A stretch of 64,000 nucleotides of DNA from Cercozoa sp. M6MM (Eukaryota > Endomyxa: Ascetosporea): the NCBI GenBank assembly GCA_040357565.1, contig JBDODJ010000016.1; one strand, given 5' to 3'. The stretch's first letter is position 1; every line of letters begins with the position of its first letter. Below, in pieces: positions 11,164-24,341 of the stretch. The notes under the pieces were generated by a model that had not been told where the DNA came from, did no database searches, and saw only the letters and a list, made by a program, of their open reading frames with translations. A program made the translations under genes and the position numbers.

Positions 11164-11411
11164 TCTCGAGCGTTGCAAACGACTGTATGTGAATGATCGG
11201 GAGTACTGTAGTCGAGAGGTAGCTGGTACCAGCACGAGACAGGTGGCTGGTTGCCAGGTGACCAAGAGTGCCGGGAACAACAAAGATCCAAAATTAAATG
11301 TGCTACTGAAACCGCGCCAGCGGGCGTAAGGCAGGTGCAGGCATTGTGCTGTTAGTAGCTGAATACTTTATCAGCATTTTGGTGTGTGCAACACCAGCTT
11401 CGTGTGGACAA

Positions 11412-14400
11412 ATGAGTGGCTCGCACTTGTCGCGTCACTTTTTTGCGCTGATCAAGGCCATCAGCGAGGCCAAGAGCAAGGATCAGGAAGATAGGTACAC
11501 TCTTCCTGCTGGTCTTCGGTGCGAGCTAGTACTTGGCTGGTGTTGACGTGTTCAGGGCGATTCTTCGCGAATGCGTGGCACTGAAACAGGTGACCCGTCG
11601 GTTTTGTCGCGCAAGTGCCGGTACGCTATGTCGATAAGTGTGTGCTGTGCAGGAACTATCGGCGAAGCACGTGCCAGTGAAGCAGATGCAGGAACTGCTG
11701 GTGCGCGCTGTGTACGTCAACATGCTCGGACACAATGCCGACATGTAACCTGCTCTAGTTCTTTCTTCTTGTCTTGCCTCTTACCCGCATTGTGTTCTAC
11801 TCAGCGCATGCGTACATGCCATCAATGCGGCAACGTCGGCGCAAAAGAAAAACTCACCCGTGCACAAACGCACAGGTGTGCGGCTTCTTGAACTAGCTTC
11901 CCAGGACCATGGTTTTCTGTTTTTGATGCAGGCTACTTGGTGGCTTCGTTGTTGCTGTCGCCGTCTGACCCACGACTGCTGTTGATTGTTCGCGGTCTGC
12001 AGGACGATTTAAAAGAGGACGCTCCTCCGGTATATGCGAGATCTGTTCAGCTGTCACGCCTTGTGTTTGTGACCCAGCATCGTAGCGCTCTATTGCAATG
12101 GCGCTGGATTCGGTGGCTCGTTTGGTATTTTAGCTCATCTCGTGGTTATACCAATCTAAGAGAGGTATCGTTTTTTGTCGCTAGGCGAGTGTTGACTGGT
12201 TGCCTGCCGTGGCGCCGCTCGTCCTCAAGTGCCTCGACCACAAGGTTGCACTGATCCGAAAGAAGGCCGTCATGGCTGTGCTTCGCATGCTTGAGGTATC
12301 TCGCAAAACCGTCACGTCTTCCTCCATCATCTTTTGGCATTTAGGTGCTGCCTTCGTCGGTACCGGACGTGCGCAATGTAGCCAGACGCATGCTATGCGA
12401 TCGCAGTATTGTTTGCTATCCCCAGCGTGTCTACATTTTTTTAACTTTTTGTTAGTTTAGGCCCAGCGGTGATGGGAGCATCCCTTCACATGCTGCTGTA
12501 TCTGGCGCGTCAAGCACGCTCTGCGCTTGGTCCCTTTTGCTTGTTCGTTAGATTACGAATGTGAATTTTTGCTTTTTTTAGCAGAGCAAAACAAAGAAGA
12601 CGCCGAGATGTTGCAGCAGATGCAATGGCTGCAGGTACACTTTCTTCTTTGATGCAGGCATATTCTTTCCTATAATGAAGTGAGATGTATGGTAGGAACT
12701 GGCCCCGTCGCTTGTGTCGATCTTACAGCAAATTATCGAGCATAATTTACCGAGGTATTTACCGACTTTTGGTCTTCGCTCGGTCTACATGTGCTCATTC
12801 TTTCGCAACTCAGCGATTACGACTACTACGCCATTCCAGCTCCGTGGCTGCAGGTATCATTATCACGAGCAATGGTGAAGTACACACTGTGCGTTGACAG
12901 GTGCGCTTGCTGTCACTGCTCCGTGTGCTTGGCCAAGACGATCGCGCCACTTCAGAGCAGATGTACACGGTATGCTTTGTCTCTCTCACGCGCGCGCGCA
13001 CGTTCCTCTTTTGTCCTTTCATCTGTGTCTTTTGTTTTGTCATGCAACAGGTGCTGCACGATGTGATGAAGCGAGCCGACATTCTTCGCAATGTGGTTAT
13101 TTTGATGCCAGGTTCGCTGCAGTCTCCATATACTTCTGATGTGCCTGTAGGGCTACGCCATTGTGCATGAGTGCGTACGTACCGTGGCAACGATTGCGCC
13201 GAACCGTCCGCTCATTGAAGCTGCCGCCAAGGTACACCGAAGATCGGCCGAGTTGTGTGCAAAGCAAACTGGTGGGGGAGAGGATGAACATTTGCTTTGT
13301 ATAGGCAACGCTCCGATTCCTGGCTGCTGAAAGCAATAACCTTCGATACCTTGGTTTGTCTTGTTCATTGCGTCGTTGTCTGTCTCGTTATATTGATTTG
13401 TTTACAGGCATCGAGGGACTTGCTTCGCTTGTGCGCCGCGATGCCTCGCTCGCAGCCTCGCAGCGCCACCAGCTCCTTGTAGTTGAGTGCGTTCTGTCGC
13501 ATCTACAGTGTGATTTCTGACGATACGATGGCCACACTTAGATGTCTGGATGACCCGGATGCAACATTGCGTCGAAAGACGCTCGGTCTGTTGGCGCGCA
13601 TGACGCGGGCGCATAACGCAGGTTTCATGTGCTACGTGAATGATCTAGTATCGTTGGTGTGCACGATTCGAGTTGGGCAGGTGCCGTGGTGGCCCGACTG
13701 CAGCAGGCGCTCAAGAACGCAGCAGCGACGCAAGAAGACGTCTTCTTCCGTATGCCTCTTGCGCACCTTTTCAATTGCAGTCGGCCCATCTACATTAATC
13801 ATAGGTGCCGAACTGGTGCGTCGTATCTCATCACTGTCGCTTAAGTTCGCGCTCCAAGCTTCCGAACTCGACGCCATCTGGTACACAGCTTCTTAAAGCG
13901 TAGAGGAGCTAAATATCTCATTCGCTCCCTAAACTTGTAGGTACCTTCAGCAACTGCAGCTCTTGTCCGCCAACGCTCCCGAAGAGGTCTGTGCTGCTGC
14001 TAAGTTTTTCCAAAGTGTTTCTCGACAGTCGTAAGCTCTTAAAAACAGGCGCTGAAGTCAGCGCAGCTTCCGCAAGGCGCACTTACTGTTGTTGGCAAGG
14101 CATTTTCTGGGTCGCCAGATTCGTACCTTGTTGTTTTGTGCTTGCGCTGTTCTATGAGCTGGAAATTGTTTTGCCGCAGTGCTACTTTGGCGCGCCAATG
14201 TGCGTCGCTGTTTATTGTGCAAATCACTGAGTCAGGGCGCCTTCCAGCTCCGTTGGTACCAGCTTACCAACATGCTCCCTGTCTTGCAAAATGAGTCACA
14301 TGATGTTTGCGTGTGCTTGTTTGCATGTGCAGGAACACGCTGCTGCCTGTGTGCTTGGCGAGTGCGCCGATTGTTCTGCTGACGTCATTGATGCGCTTGT

Positions 14401-16079
14401 TCGGTGCATACTAACCTGTGTCTTCGTGGTGCGAGATCGATATTTTGTGTGCAGCATGGCGGACGGGGCTGAGGCTTCGACTCGTGCGGCATCGCTCAAC
14501 GCGCTGCTTCGTCTTGCAGCTCGCGCAGTGCAGTCTGATGTACCATCTGCTTCCTTTCTATTCACACATGGATAATGGGCAAGTATTATCCGGGCTTTTG
14601 GACAAAGGGATCGATGTCCATCGAATGGCAAGCTGTGAGAGGCACGATCGATGGTACTGACTTCGTACCTCTTACGATCTTTCGCAGATATCACTGTTTT
14701 CCTTTTTGTAGGAGTGCTCCGCCGAGCGCGCGCTTCGCCGTTCCCGGAGGTGCAGCAACGTGCGCACGAATTCGGTACTCTTTTGCGCGCGCTAGTTTGT
14801 TTCTTAATTGTTGATGCGTATTGTCGCAGGTGAGTTATTGTCGGGCTCTACTTCGACTCTCGCAGTGCTGTCCACCAACACGGACATCGACATCCCTGGT
14901 ACTCTCCAACTTGGTATTCATCTTCTTGTTCCCATATCTGTCTCTTGTTTGTGTCTGCAGTGAGTGCTCTGGACTCCTACGTGGCGCAAGCCCGGCAAGC
15001 TGGGGCTGCTGAATACTCGCCTCCTGTATTTTAAGCACATCCTTAAAAATGCTGGCAACCAACTTACTTGGTGTCCTAACTCCTAATCTTTGTAGGCGGA
15101 CTTGTTGCAAGGCGACATGCTGGGTGACGATTTGGCCATGCTTTCTGGCTCAGGTAACTTTTTCTATCTTCTCGCTTCGCTTCTGACGGAGAAACTCAAG
15201 CGTACTATAGGTGCTGGCGATCACACGCTGAACTTTGATGCCTACGTCCAACAGGTACCTTTCTCGCGTGTGCGTGATGTAGTTTTTTAGTTTTGTGCTC
15301 GTGTTAGGTGGCGGCTCCGGTTCAAGTTGTGTCACCGAGTCCTCCGGAGGCGCCTGGTTTTTTTCTTTTCTATGACAAAGAGCTTTTTGGTGCACCCTTG
15401 TTGTGCGTAGGCGTGAACCTTGCACCTTCTGGAACGGGAACGGGAGAGCTTGGTCTTGACCTTTCTGGCGTGACTCAGGTATCGGATCGATGTGCGCGAA
15501 ACAAGGGCTCGTTGTTTGACTGCCCTAGTATTTAGGTCTGGAGTGCCGCTGGCTATGCCGAACCCGCGCAAAAGCCTGAGTCGGAACCCGAGGTACCGTG
15601 TCGCTACTTTTCCCCACCTACCATCGCGATGCCTAATGGGTATTTTTGGTAAAGGTGTCGACGCCGCCTTCCATCCCTCCACCGCGCAAGGTACTTCGTC
15701 TATCATGTGCCTCTTCATGTGTGTGTATTTTCTTTTGCACAGCCGAGAACTTTTCAAACGCAGCCGCCACCGCAGCCGCAACCGCGCTCGCAAACTCCTG
15801 CGTACTCTCTCATCCGAATCTTTCTCAAGAGCATCTTTGTGTGTGTACACATGTATGATATTGCATAGCGCCGCTCCTGTCGCTCGCCGGAAGCAAAAAC
15901 GACTCGCTGCTGCGCTTTTCGCTGGTCCGAGTTCGCCTGCTCCGCGTGGTAACACAATTTGGCGCAAACCTCGTGGCTGCTGTCTGACTGCCTTGTGTGC
16001 TTTTTGAAGACACTGTGAGCCTTGTCTCGGAACCGGTGCTTTCGGAGCAACAACGACATGCTGCGTCTTCGGGCATGGG

Positions 16080-16130
<51 letters not shown>

Positions 16131-16230
16131 NNNNNNNNNNNNNNNNNNNNNNNNNNNNNNNNNNNNNNNNNNNNNNNNNNNNNNNNNNNNNNNNNNNNNN
16201 NNNNNNNNNNNNNNNNNNNNNNNNNNNNNN

Positions 16231-16273
<43 letters not shown>

Positions 16274-17121
16274 CGAGTGATATGGGAACCCAGACTTGGA
16301 CGACTTGCTCGGCGGGTTTGGTGGAAACGCCGCCATCGGCAACCTTGTCACTGGCAGCAGCAACGCTGGACCGGGCAACCTTCTGGACGACTTGATGGTG
16401 TGTTTTGTATGTGCGAGTGCGAGTGCGAGTTCATCAATGTGGGGTGTAACGTTGTTATTTCTCAGGGACTGACTCAGCAGGTGCAGCAGCCGCCGCATCC
16501 GGTGCAGGAGAAGCCCACAGAGCCGTCGCTTTCGCCACTACGCTGGCAGACGTCGCATTTCGGCCAAGCGTGGACCACCACTGGCAACGAACTTCGTTCG
16601 CAGGTGCTTTTTTGCGGCTTCTTTCGTCTGTTCTGTTGGGAAGGATTCTCGTGCGCTTGAATGAAGGTAAGCGCGACCGGTGCAGTCTCGTCGCAAGTGG
16701 TCGAAGCGTGTTTGACGCAGACCGGCTTTGGCGTCGTGCAAACGTGCGTTGCTTTCTTTCGTGTAGACTGTGTAGACTGTTGGCACCTTCGGTGTTACCA
16801 CCTATGAGCAGAATTCGCGGCGAAACCATCGCAGCTGCCGACCTTGGCGTATCCCATTGTTGTGCGATTTTTGAGTGTTGCGTTTTATCCCTGTGTATCT
16901 CTAGGGTAAGCTCGTTCTGGCGCACGTCAGACTGCTGCGGCCGGGTGCGCTAATTGGTGCGTCATGTTTTCCTGTGTATGCACACGAAAGAACGTACACC
17001 GGACGGACACGTACTGCTCTGTGTTATGTGTGTGTGTGTGTGTGTGTGTATAGTAACGGTGAAGAGCGCCGACGCTCAGGCAGCGAATCATGCTGCAGGC
17101 AAGCTTTTGGCTGCTTTCTGA
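11412..17121 (+). CDS. AP4E1: AP-4 complex subunit epsilon (large adaptin)
   Basis: About 30 short exons give a large adaptin. It starts MSGSHLSRHFFALIKAI, with helical-repeat segments ILRECVALKQ, MQELLVRAVYVNMLGHNAD, IAMALDSVARL and LIRKKAVMAVLRMLE. Diagnostic for epsilon rather than gamma or alpha are AVMGASLHMLLYLAR, YAIPAPWLQVRLL with VLGQDDRATSEQMY, VGYAIVHECVRTVATIAP, ISDDTMATLRCLDDPDATL and YLQQLQLLSA. The hinge start SALDSYVAQARQAGAAEYSPP matches the epsilon GAAPYKPP region. A Pro/Gln-rich hinge follows, interrupted by (CA)n and 100 Ns (16131-16230), then LDDLLGGFGG and ear-domain pieces ending LVLAHVRLLRPGAL and a TGA at 17119-17121. AP-4 builds clathrin-independent carriers at the trans-Golgi. 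One splice near 13475-13515 cannot be made frame-consistent by eye, and the ear is only partly resolved. Confidence 0.85.
16084..16269. repeat. (CA)n microsatellite with 100-N gap in AP-4 epsilon intron
   Basis: CA runs flank Ns at 16131-16230. The run starts at a GTAC donor in the hinge region. It is one of only two intronic tracts that read CA on the sense strand. Confidence 0.95.
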
Positions 17122-17339
17122 ACTTAGCAGCTGGCGTTCAGGCATCATCAAACCTTGCTAGGTCACTGACCATGTCTCAACGCCTAAAGCGCACTTTGTC
17201 GCGATCGTGTACTCCAAAAATTGGTTTTACTGAGTCGGGGTTCTGTGACGGAAGTTGTGTTACTGGCGGTTGTCAGTGAAAAGAACTAAATAAAAGAAGT
17301 AAGTTCTCAATTAGACGAAGCGAGGGAATCAATGATTCA

Positions 17340-17974
17340 TGTTACTGACTCAGATTATGCAGTCTCCGCGGGGATGAACCCAGACAGACCAGTTACTGCC
17401 TATAGATAGAGCTGTGACTGGATTTGTCTGAAAGCCTGTCCCTGTAGATTGAGCCCGCCAGTTGGCAAAGAGAAAACCTCATCTACTTGGCATCAACTGG
17501 TCAGTTGCTCTGCAGTTTGTACTAATATCCACCTCAACAAGTTAGCATTGGCTGCTGTAGAGAGAAGGGGTTTTTTAATCTTCTCACGATTTTCCCTGTG
17601 GCGGAAGTTTTTTTCACTGACAACCGTCAGTAACATTCAGTTAGTAGAAGCGAAGTGAAGAACTACCCCAACTGGGTTCTTACGTCAAACGACTCCGTCT
17701 AGTTTGACGCAAGAACCCAGTGGGGTAACTCTTCACTCCAAACTAAATCATTTGATTCCCTCGCTTCAAGTTCGTCTCGTTGACGACTTACTCATTCCCC
17801 TTCTCAGCTGATGATGCCAAGCAGATGAGGGTTTCTCTTGAGCCAACTGGCAGGCTCAATCGCAGAGCCACAAACTCATAACTCTTCTTTCTCTTTTACT
17901 TCAATAATAGCAGACCAACTGGTCAGTCTGGGTTCATCCCCGCGAAGGCTGCATATCTGAGTCAGTCTGTAACA
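17340..17974. mobile_element. Foldback (nested inverted repeat) element with TGTTAC termini
   Basis: 17340-17393 pairs, inverted, with about 17915-17974. Both arms contain TGACTCAGAT.ATGCAG, GCGGGGATGAACCCAGAC and GACCAGTT, and the outer ends are TGTTAC and GTAACA. Inside, 17440-17510 (TTGAGCC-GCCAGTTGGC, CCTCATCT-CTTGGCATC) is inverted at about 17805-17865. A near-perfect palindrome, CCCAACTGGGTTCTT...AAGAACCCAGTGGGG, lies at 17657-17730. The block just outside the left end (17297-17335, GACGAAGCGAGGGAATCAA) is also inverted at 17740-17785, so the structure is composite. No coding frame was recognised and no clear target-site duplication was seen. It lies in the spacer downstream of AP-4 epsilon. 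Confidence 0.8.
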
Positions 17975-18671
17975 GCACAATCGCGGAGACTAGTGCGTGT
18001 ACTTCGTCGAAACTGTAGATACGTCTTTCTCAGGGCATGCAGGAGATGTTCTTGCAGAGTAGGGAAAGGCGTTTATGTCTTCCGTATATGTCTGCATGTC
18101 CGTATGCATGTGTTTATGTTGTATGTATGTTTGTTGTATACATGCGTACCAGCAGCAGCGATGAATTCGCCCTGCGTTCGGTTATGCTTCCAACGACACT
18201 CAATAAACGCATTGGGAGGTGAGGTTGTTTCCTAACCGAACGCGAAATCCCCTTGTCTGAATCCCATAATATTACGTAATTGTACTTAGAATCTATCGTA
18301 TTGTATCACAAGTTGACATGCCCCAGAGCCCGGAAAAAACGAAAGGAGCTTCTAGGTGGTCGGGTGAAGCGAAGAAGCTACAATCTGCAAAATAGGCCTA
18401 CGCTAACGCCTTACGATGTCCCTTAGGAAAGTGATGCGGTCGGAAAACAAGGACAGGTAAAATACGTTACAAAATGCGCATGCCAAACGTCAGTTCGGCA
18501 TGGCCGCTGATCAAGAGACGCGTTGCGCCTAAGGGCATCCATCGTTACGGATCAGGGTTGATGTGGGACAGCAACAGCGCTTTCTGTTGCAGTGCCGAGA
18601 AAGAGACAAGAGGTGTATGTTCGGTGCGAGATGTCGCGTGCTGACAGGAGAGAGGAGGGGCTGTCTATGGT
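17975..18671. other. Intergenic spacer
   Basis: No gene recognised. It contains a low-complexity TATGT/GTATG-rich stretch at 18075-18145 and lies at the 3' side of both the foldback element and the zinc-finger gene. Confidence 0.5.
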
Positions 18672-20451
18672 CTAAGATCCCGATGCCTGCAACCAGGCTC
18701 GTAAAAAACAGTAGACCAACAAACAGGAGATGCGCAAACCTGGCCACGAGACGATCGCTGCTGCGAAGGCGACGTGTCACACTCGAGAATTTCGGCGTCG
18801 AGCGGACGCTTCTTGAGGCAGGAGCGCATGTTACAGATTGTCCTCTGCGCGAACAGCCACACAGTGCACTAGTTGTCACCGAGAAAGAGAGGGAGCGGGG
18901 ACGTACGTGCCAGAAGTTTGAATTGCCGCACTCACATCGCCAGTCGCGCTGCGGAACGTCATGACGTGGCGCGCGGCAACGTCGCATGTTACAGTGCATG
19001 CGCTGCCATACATATACACATGGGCATACATATGTTAAAACAGTCAGTTGCAGTACATAGTGACGGTTGTGGTTGCCGCACTCCTTGCACTGCCACTCGT
19101 CGAACGGCGAGTAAGGCGGCTCGTGCGACGATGCGCCGTGAGTGCTCGCTCGTGAGGAGCGCCGGCGCTGGGAAATCTGACTTGCACGACGCCTCGGCTG
19201 ACAAACACAACAACACAGGACAGGGATAGGGATAAGGACAGTGACAGGGATGGGGAGGGACGGATAGGGACAGGAACATGGGCATTGTACCGGCGGACGC
19301 TGCTGGGAAGCCAAAAGAGACCGAGCTTCCATCAACTGCCGCTCCAGCAGTTGAATGTACCTGCAAGCGCACAGATTCCTTCACTCATCGCTACAGGCAG
19401 GGTTGTTCAAGCAATACTCGGCAGTGGAGATGCAGACGACGCGATTGTCATCGTCGCACACCTAACCGCACACACATACACGATACAAAAACGTCATTTA
19501 CGGACACAGCCAAAACGAGCTCCACGGATCAACAACACAAGGTACCTGATGTGCCAACTCGCCGGACGGCAGCGTTGTCACGTGCAGTCTGCAGAAACGC
19601 ATGCAGCATACAAGGCGCCTACGGTCATTGACAAAGACAGGACACGCACCGAGTCATGTGGAGTTGCGCCAAGTGCAGCGTGTGCTGATGTAGCGTGAGC
19701 CCACTGTGCCCTCCTGTTGTCATATGCGCGTTTGCGTAAAAGTAATGGTACACGGGCGGCACACGTGCTTGAATCGTACCATGACTCCTCGCGCTGGAAG
19801 GCGACTGTGCCGGTGTGCGTGCGAGTGTCTCGTTGTTGCCACCGCCGTTACCGCTAACTGTCTTCTCCTTGTCGCGCGCTGTGCTGACGCCGTCGCTGCG
19901 GCCGTCCTTGGCGCTGCTGCTGCTGCTGCTGTCGTAGCTGGCGCCATCGTCGTAATGCGGCGACCCTGGCGGCGGCGCTTTCTTGCTTCGACCTACAGCA
20001 CATGCACGTTTGCCCACTCACTGTTTATCCCATCAACATTAACTCCACAAATACCAAAGCGTCTGAGGCCGCTCAAGATACGCGAAAACCCGCCACGAGA
20101 ACGTTGTTGTTCTGCCGCTTCAGCTGTATGCATCACAGACACATGCACTGAGTCGTATTATATACACGTATGTATATGTAACGCAGGGGTACGATTGTCC
20201 CGATCGGGATAGAAGTTCGCCGACAAAGCTGACAGCGAGTGGTCGCGCGAATCGCCCCTTACATGCTCACCCACGTGCTCGCCGTCTGTACATGGATGGG
20301 ACAGATCACACACGGAAAAGAGAACAGAAGGGGAGGGGTGATGTACGAAGAGGCGAGGTGGGACAGCTCAGTGGATCCACACGCGACGGAAGGCTCGCGA
20401 GACTGCTTGGCAGACTCACACTGGGCAGACTCGACTACAGCAAAGACAATC

Positions 20452-20499
<48 letters not shown>

Positions 20500-20509
20500 N
20501 NNNNNNNNN

Positions 20510-20559
<50 letters not shown>

Positions 20560-20782
20560 GGCGGAACTGAGTCACACCATCGGCGGGGTAGGCGTCTGTG
20601 TTGCCACTGATTCGACCTCATCCTTGGTAAAGTCGCTCTCAAAGAAGGACGCGTTGCTCAGGCCCGACATCTGTCCCACACATGCCCATGGATGAAAAGA
20701 AAATTAGCGTGGGAGGAGCGATACAGAGTGAAAAGAGCGCGCAGACGCAGCGCGCGACGACGAACGACGACGTCCATGACCT

Positions 20783-20851
<69 letters not shown>

Positions 20852-22060
20852 GCCTCCTTCCTCGCAGGTAGGACACAACTTGACAGTGGTTCGTGTTTGG
20901 TGTACCCGGAGCAAGGGACTCATTCTTCGGTTCGTTGTGTGCACCCATCTGCGTGCAGATTCAGCATTTTTAAAAAGACAGCAGAGACAAATACGACGGT
21001 GCGAGCACGTACATAGCTGAATTGATCGCGCTCAGCACGCTTGGCAAAGTCGAGTAGCTCGCCCGGGAGCGACAACGGGGCAGGGCCTATGTGCCACATA
21101 AGCGCCGAAAATGTGCATGAGACATAGCACACAAACAAGGAAAGAAGTAGGTACGCTCGCCGATGAGACCAGTGTCGTGCTGCTCGTCGGCGGGATCGCT
21201 GGCGGTGAGGGCACTGCTGCCCTCATCAAACGAGAAGTGCAGCGCCGCGTGCGATCGCGACTGCTTCGACGGCGTCCGTCTGCGCTCGTGCGGCGACGGC
21301 TGTTGTTGCTGCTGCTGCTGCTGCTTTAGCGAGTCCGGTCCGTGTTGTCCGGGCTGCCACAGCAGGTCGGCCGGCAGTGCCATGTCGTGCGCCTGTCGGG
21401 AGCAACAGCATATGGCACAATTCACACTACGCGACTGTGTAGCAATAACAACGAAGGTACGGTGGTCAAATTAGGTGCCGACTGTGCCGCCCTGTCATAA
21501 GCACAGGAAGAGTTTAGTTGAGAGTGCGTGACATCACAGCGAAGAAAGAAAAAGAGCACTGAGTGTACCAGTTGCCTGGCATCGGCGGTCGCTCTTGTGT
21601 GCTCGGAGTATCTTCCTGAGAAAAGGCATACCCGTACACACACACACCCACATACACACACACCCACACACCCACACATACACACACTCACACATGACGC
21701 GGCAAGAGTAGCGGACAGCAGGAGGTACCACAGAGAAACCAGGACGAAGTGCGTTACACTTCCTCATGGCGCACCTGTGCAGCGCAGCAGACATACAGAA
21801 GACACACCCGTGGAGTTCGAGAGCCTCAAATACCTCTGCCGATCGCCCCAGTTGAAGTTACCGCACCGCGAGCATGTCCACGTACGCGAATTGCCCGAGT
21901 GCGGTCGGTGCCGTCTGCCTCCTGCGGACACTGGCACGGTGAGACTACTCTGAAACAACACACCAGAGAAGAAAAGAAGAAACCACGCATTCGCGCGGAC
22001 GGGCGCTGGCGCCGAGCGGTGCGTTCCATCTACCTGCACGCAGCACAAAGCATATGTCAG
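18672..22060 (-). CDS. RanBP2-type zinc-finger protein (at least three fingers)
   Basis: The fingers follow the W-x-C-x(2)-C-G-N-x-N...C-N-M-R-x-C pattern, each cut by an intron in the middle. Finger 1 is RTWTCSRCGNFNWGDRQ joined to RCAMRKCNALRPG (about 21880-21740). Finger 2 is EWQCKECGNHN joined to CNMRRCRAP (about 19120-18970). Finger 3 is DWRCECGNSNFW joined to TICNMRSCLKKRPLDAEI (about 18960-18790). Between fingers 1 and 2 lie a poly-Gln/Ser/Asp-rich stretch (about 21340-21160), a Gly/Ser-rich stretch (19990-19790) and a helix (QLLERQLMEARSLLAS). The C-terminus QRSSRGQ-ASGS stops at 18672. Such fingers usually bind single-stranded RNA, so an RNA-processing role is inferred. Introns hold (CA)n tracts at 20453 and 20784. 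The start codon is uncertain (about 22000-22060). Confidence 0.75.
20453..20556. repeat. (CA)n microsatellite with 10-N gap
   Basis: Ns at 20500-20509. It is intronic in the minus-strand zinc-finger gene, giving sense (TG)n. Confidence 0.95.
20784..20849. repeat. (CA)n microsatellite
   Basis: An uninterrupted tract in another intron of the zinc-finger gene, sense (TG)n. Confidence 0.95.
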
Positions 22061-22752
22061 GTCAAAAGACTACAATCGCTGAATACCCGGAGGGCAGACA
22101 CGCGACAAAGAAACAACACAAGAAAAAATGAATGCCTGCCTGCGAGTACGCGCTGCGTCGTCTATGGAGCCGTCAGTCGAACGGGACACACTTTGCTAGC
22201 ACCACAGACGCTCACTGCAGGACGGATGCAGCACAGCCTCAGTCAGCTGCGCAGGCAATACTGTGCTCCGCTCGCCAGTGTCGAGGGATGAGTGGTCCTG
22301 CAGTGATCAACCGATCAAGACTCCACAACAGCACACAGCCGTTCTGCGCACAAAGATCAATGCAAAAACTGCAGCGAGCATCCCGCCGCCATAGCAGATG
22401 AAATGTCTAAGCACGAGCGAACACGCACCTTCAAAGGCAAAAGTATCGCACCTTTCAGAACCGAAAGAAACGTTTAACCGTGTTGGCCAAAATAATGCAA
22501 AAATTTCTTGGCGGTAGCGATGCCGTGCACAACGATGAGTACGCGCACCCTGCCGGTCGAAAACTCTTTGCTTGTATGATTGTACACGGTGCGAGCTCCC
22601 TCGATGAGCAGCAACGAAGGACGAGCCGTACAGAAGTCCACTTTTTTGCGCAGGGATCTTTTTTTGTTTTTGTTTTGCACACAACAACACATCAGGCCGC
22701 CTTTTGCACTTAATTACCGATAACCGGATTTAATTTTGCCACAGCGCGCGAA
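22061..22752. other. Divergent upstream region, zinc-finger gene / PGS1
   Basis: About 690 bases between the two divergent genes. A 127-residue minus frame (22690-22307) is open but Cys/Arg-rich and unlike any family I know. It may be a 5' exon or leader of the zinc-finger gene, but this is not supported. Confidence 0.4.
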
Positions 22753-24290
22753 ATGTCTGCTTTAGAGGACACATTAAGCCGGCATGCGACGGCTTCATTC
22801 TCAGATGCGAGTGATGTGAGTTTCCTCAAGTCGCCAACGCACTTCCACGAGGAACTGATCCGTCGCGTGCGCTCAGCTGACAAGCGCGTGCTTTTGTCTG
22901 CTCTGTACCTTCGATATCAGCGTGCTCTCTTCTCATTGAAGTTTGGTGCGGGTGCAGGTACTTTGGGACAGGCGATCTGTCACGACAACTGGCTCAGGCG
23001 ATCCATGAAACCCTTGCCGAGAAGCCCGGGCTAGAAGTCACTCTCGTGCTTTGTAGAGTACTATATATCAGTGTCATATCGACTTCAGTTTGTAGTTGTG
23101 ATGTGGCGAAAATGTAGTTGTGATATGCAGTGGAGAGGCACACGCAACGTTGCCAAAGGCGCCTCGAGTTGCGACATGTTCAAGCAGACTTTGACGCAGT
23201 TTGGCTCACGCTTTCGTCTGCAGTTGTTCGACGCCGGCCAGTGTGGGTACGCGTGTTACCATTTTGACACAAACGTGGACCAAAAATATCTCTTGCCGCG
23301 GGGGGTGATTGATAGGTGGCTCAAAGCCGGGTGGCTGCCAGAACGTGTACGGGAGGCTGTGGCGACGCACCATGTGAAAGCCTTCGTGTGCGATGACGAT
23401 GTCATCGTGAGTGGCGCCAACTTGAGTGACACCTACTTTTCTGACCGCAGTGACCGCTACCTCTCTGTTCATTCACCTGCTTTGGGTACGCTTCGCCAAG
23501 GCATACCGTGATGTAATAAGGAAACCTGCGTATGTATGTGTGTAGGTGACTACGTTACTGAGTACATTGAAACGCTGCGGCCCTTCAGCTCGCACGCAGC
23601 GTGCGATGACTTTGAGAGACTGCATATATTGCCGCAAAGTCGCTCTTCCTCGGAGTTGCCTCGAACTTTGCACGACTTCACTGGTACAATGACTGACTGC
23701 TGTCTGCGTGCCTGTGTCTGCGTCTGTGTCTGTGTGTGTCTGTGTCTGTGTTTGTGTCTGTGTATGTGTGTGGGTGTGAGTGTGTGTGATTCTGTCATGC
23801 TTTCGATAGAAAAGGACAGACCGACTGTCAGTAGCCAGAACAATGACGGGGTGCGTCTCTTCGTGTCGCATCAGCTGCATTCGGCTGGCATACAGCATGA
23901 GCAGCGACTCTTCAGTGCGGTATTCTGGGAGGCTACCTTCATAATCTGACGCATTGGCGTTTTGTATTAGATGTTGCAACTCCGCGACTACTGTTTCGAC
24001 ATGTGCACGAGCTACCTGAACCTTCTCCCGGAGCACGTGCGTCTCCTGTCGTCTCCAATGGCCGTATCACCTATCACCACTTCGACCTGTCTCTCTTTGT
24101 TTTCTTTTTACGTCGTTTCGTAGCCGAAAGTACGCATCCTCACAGCAGCACCACAGGCGCATGGCTGGGCCAACAGTACGGGCTTTTCGCGCCATGTACC
24201 TTCGTTCTATGAGGCAGCCAAGTGCGAGCTTGCCGAGCACACGTATGCTTGTGTCTTCCTGGAGCTTGCGTGTCGGTACCTGTGTGTGGC

Positions 24291-24341
<51 letters not shown>

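Noticed and set aside
21298-21327. Poly-Gln/CTG repeat as a microsatellite
   Set aside because: It lies in frame inside an exon of the zinc-finger gene and is better described as a coding Gln tract.
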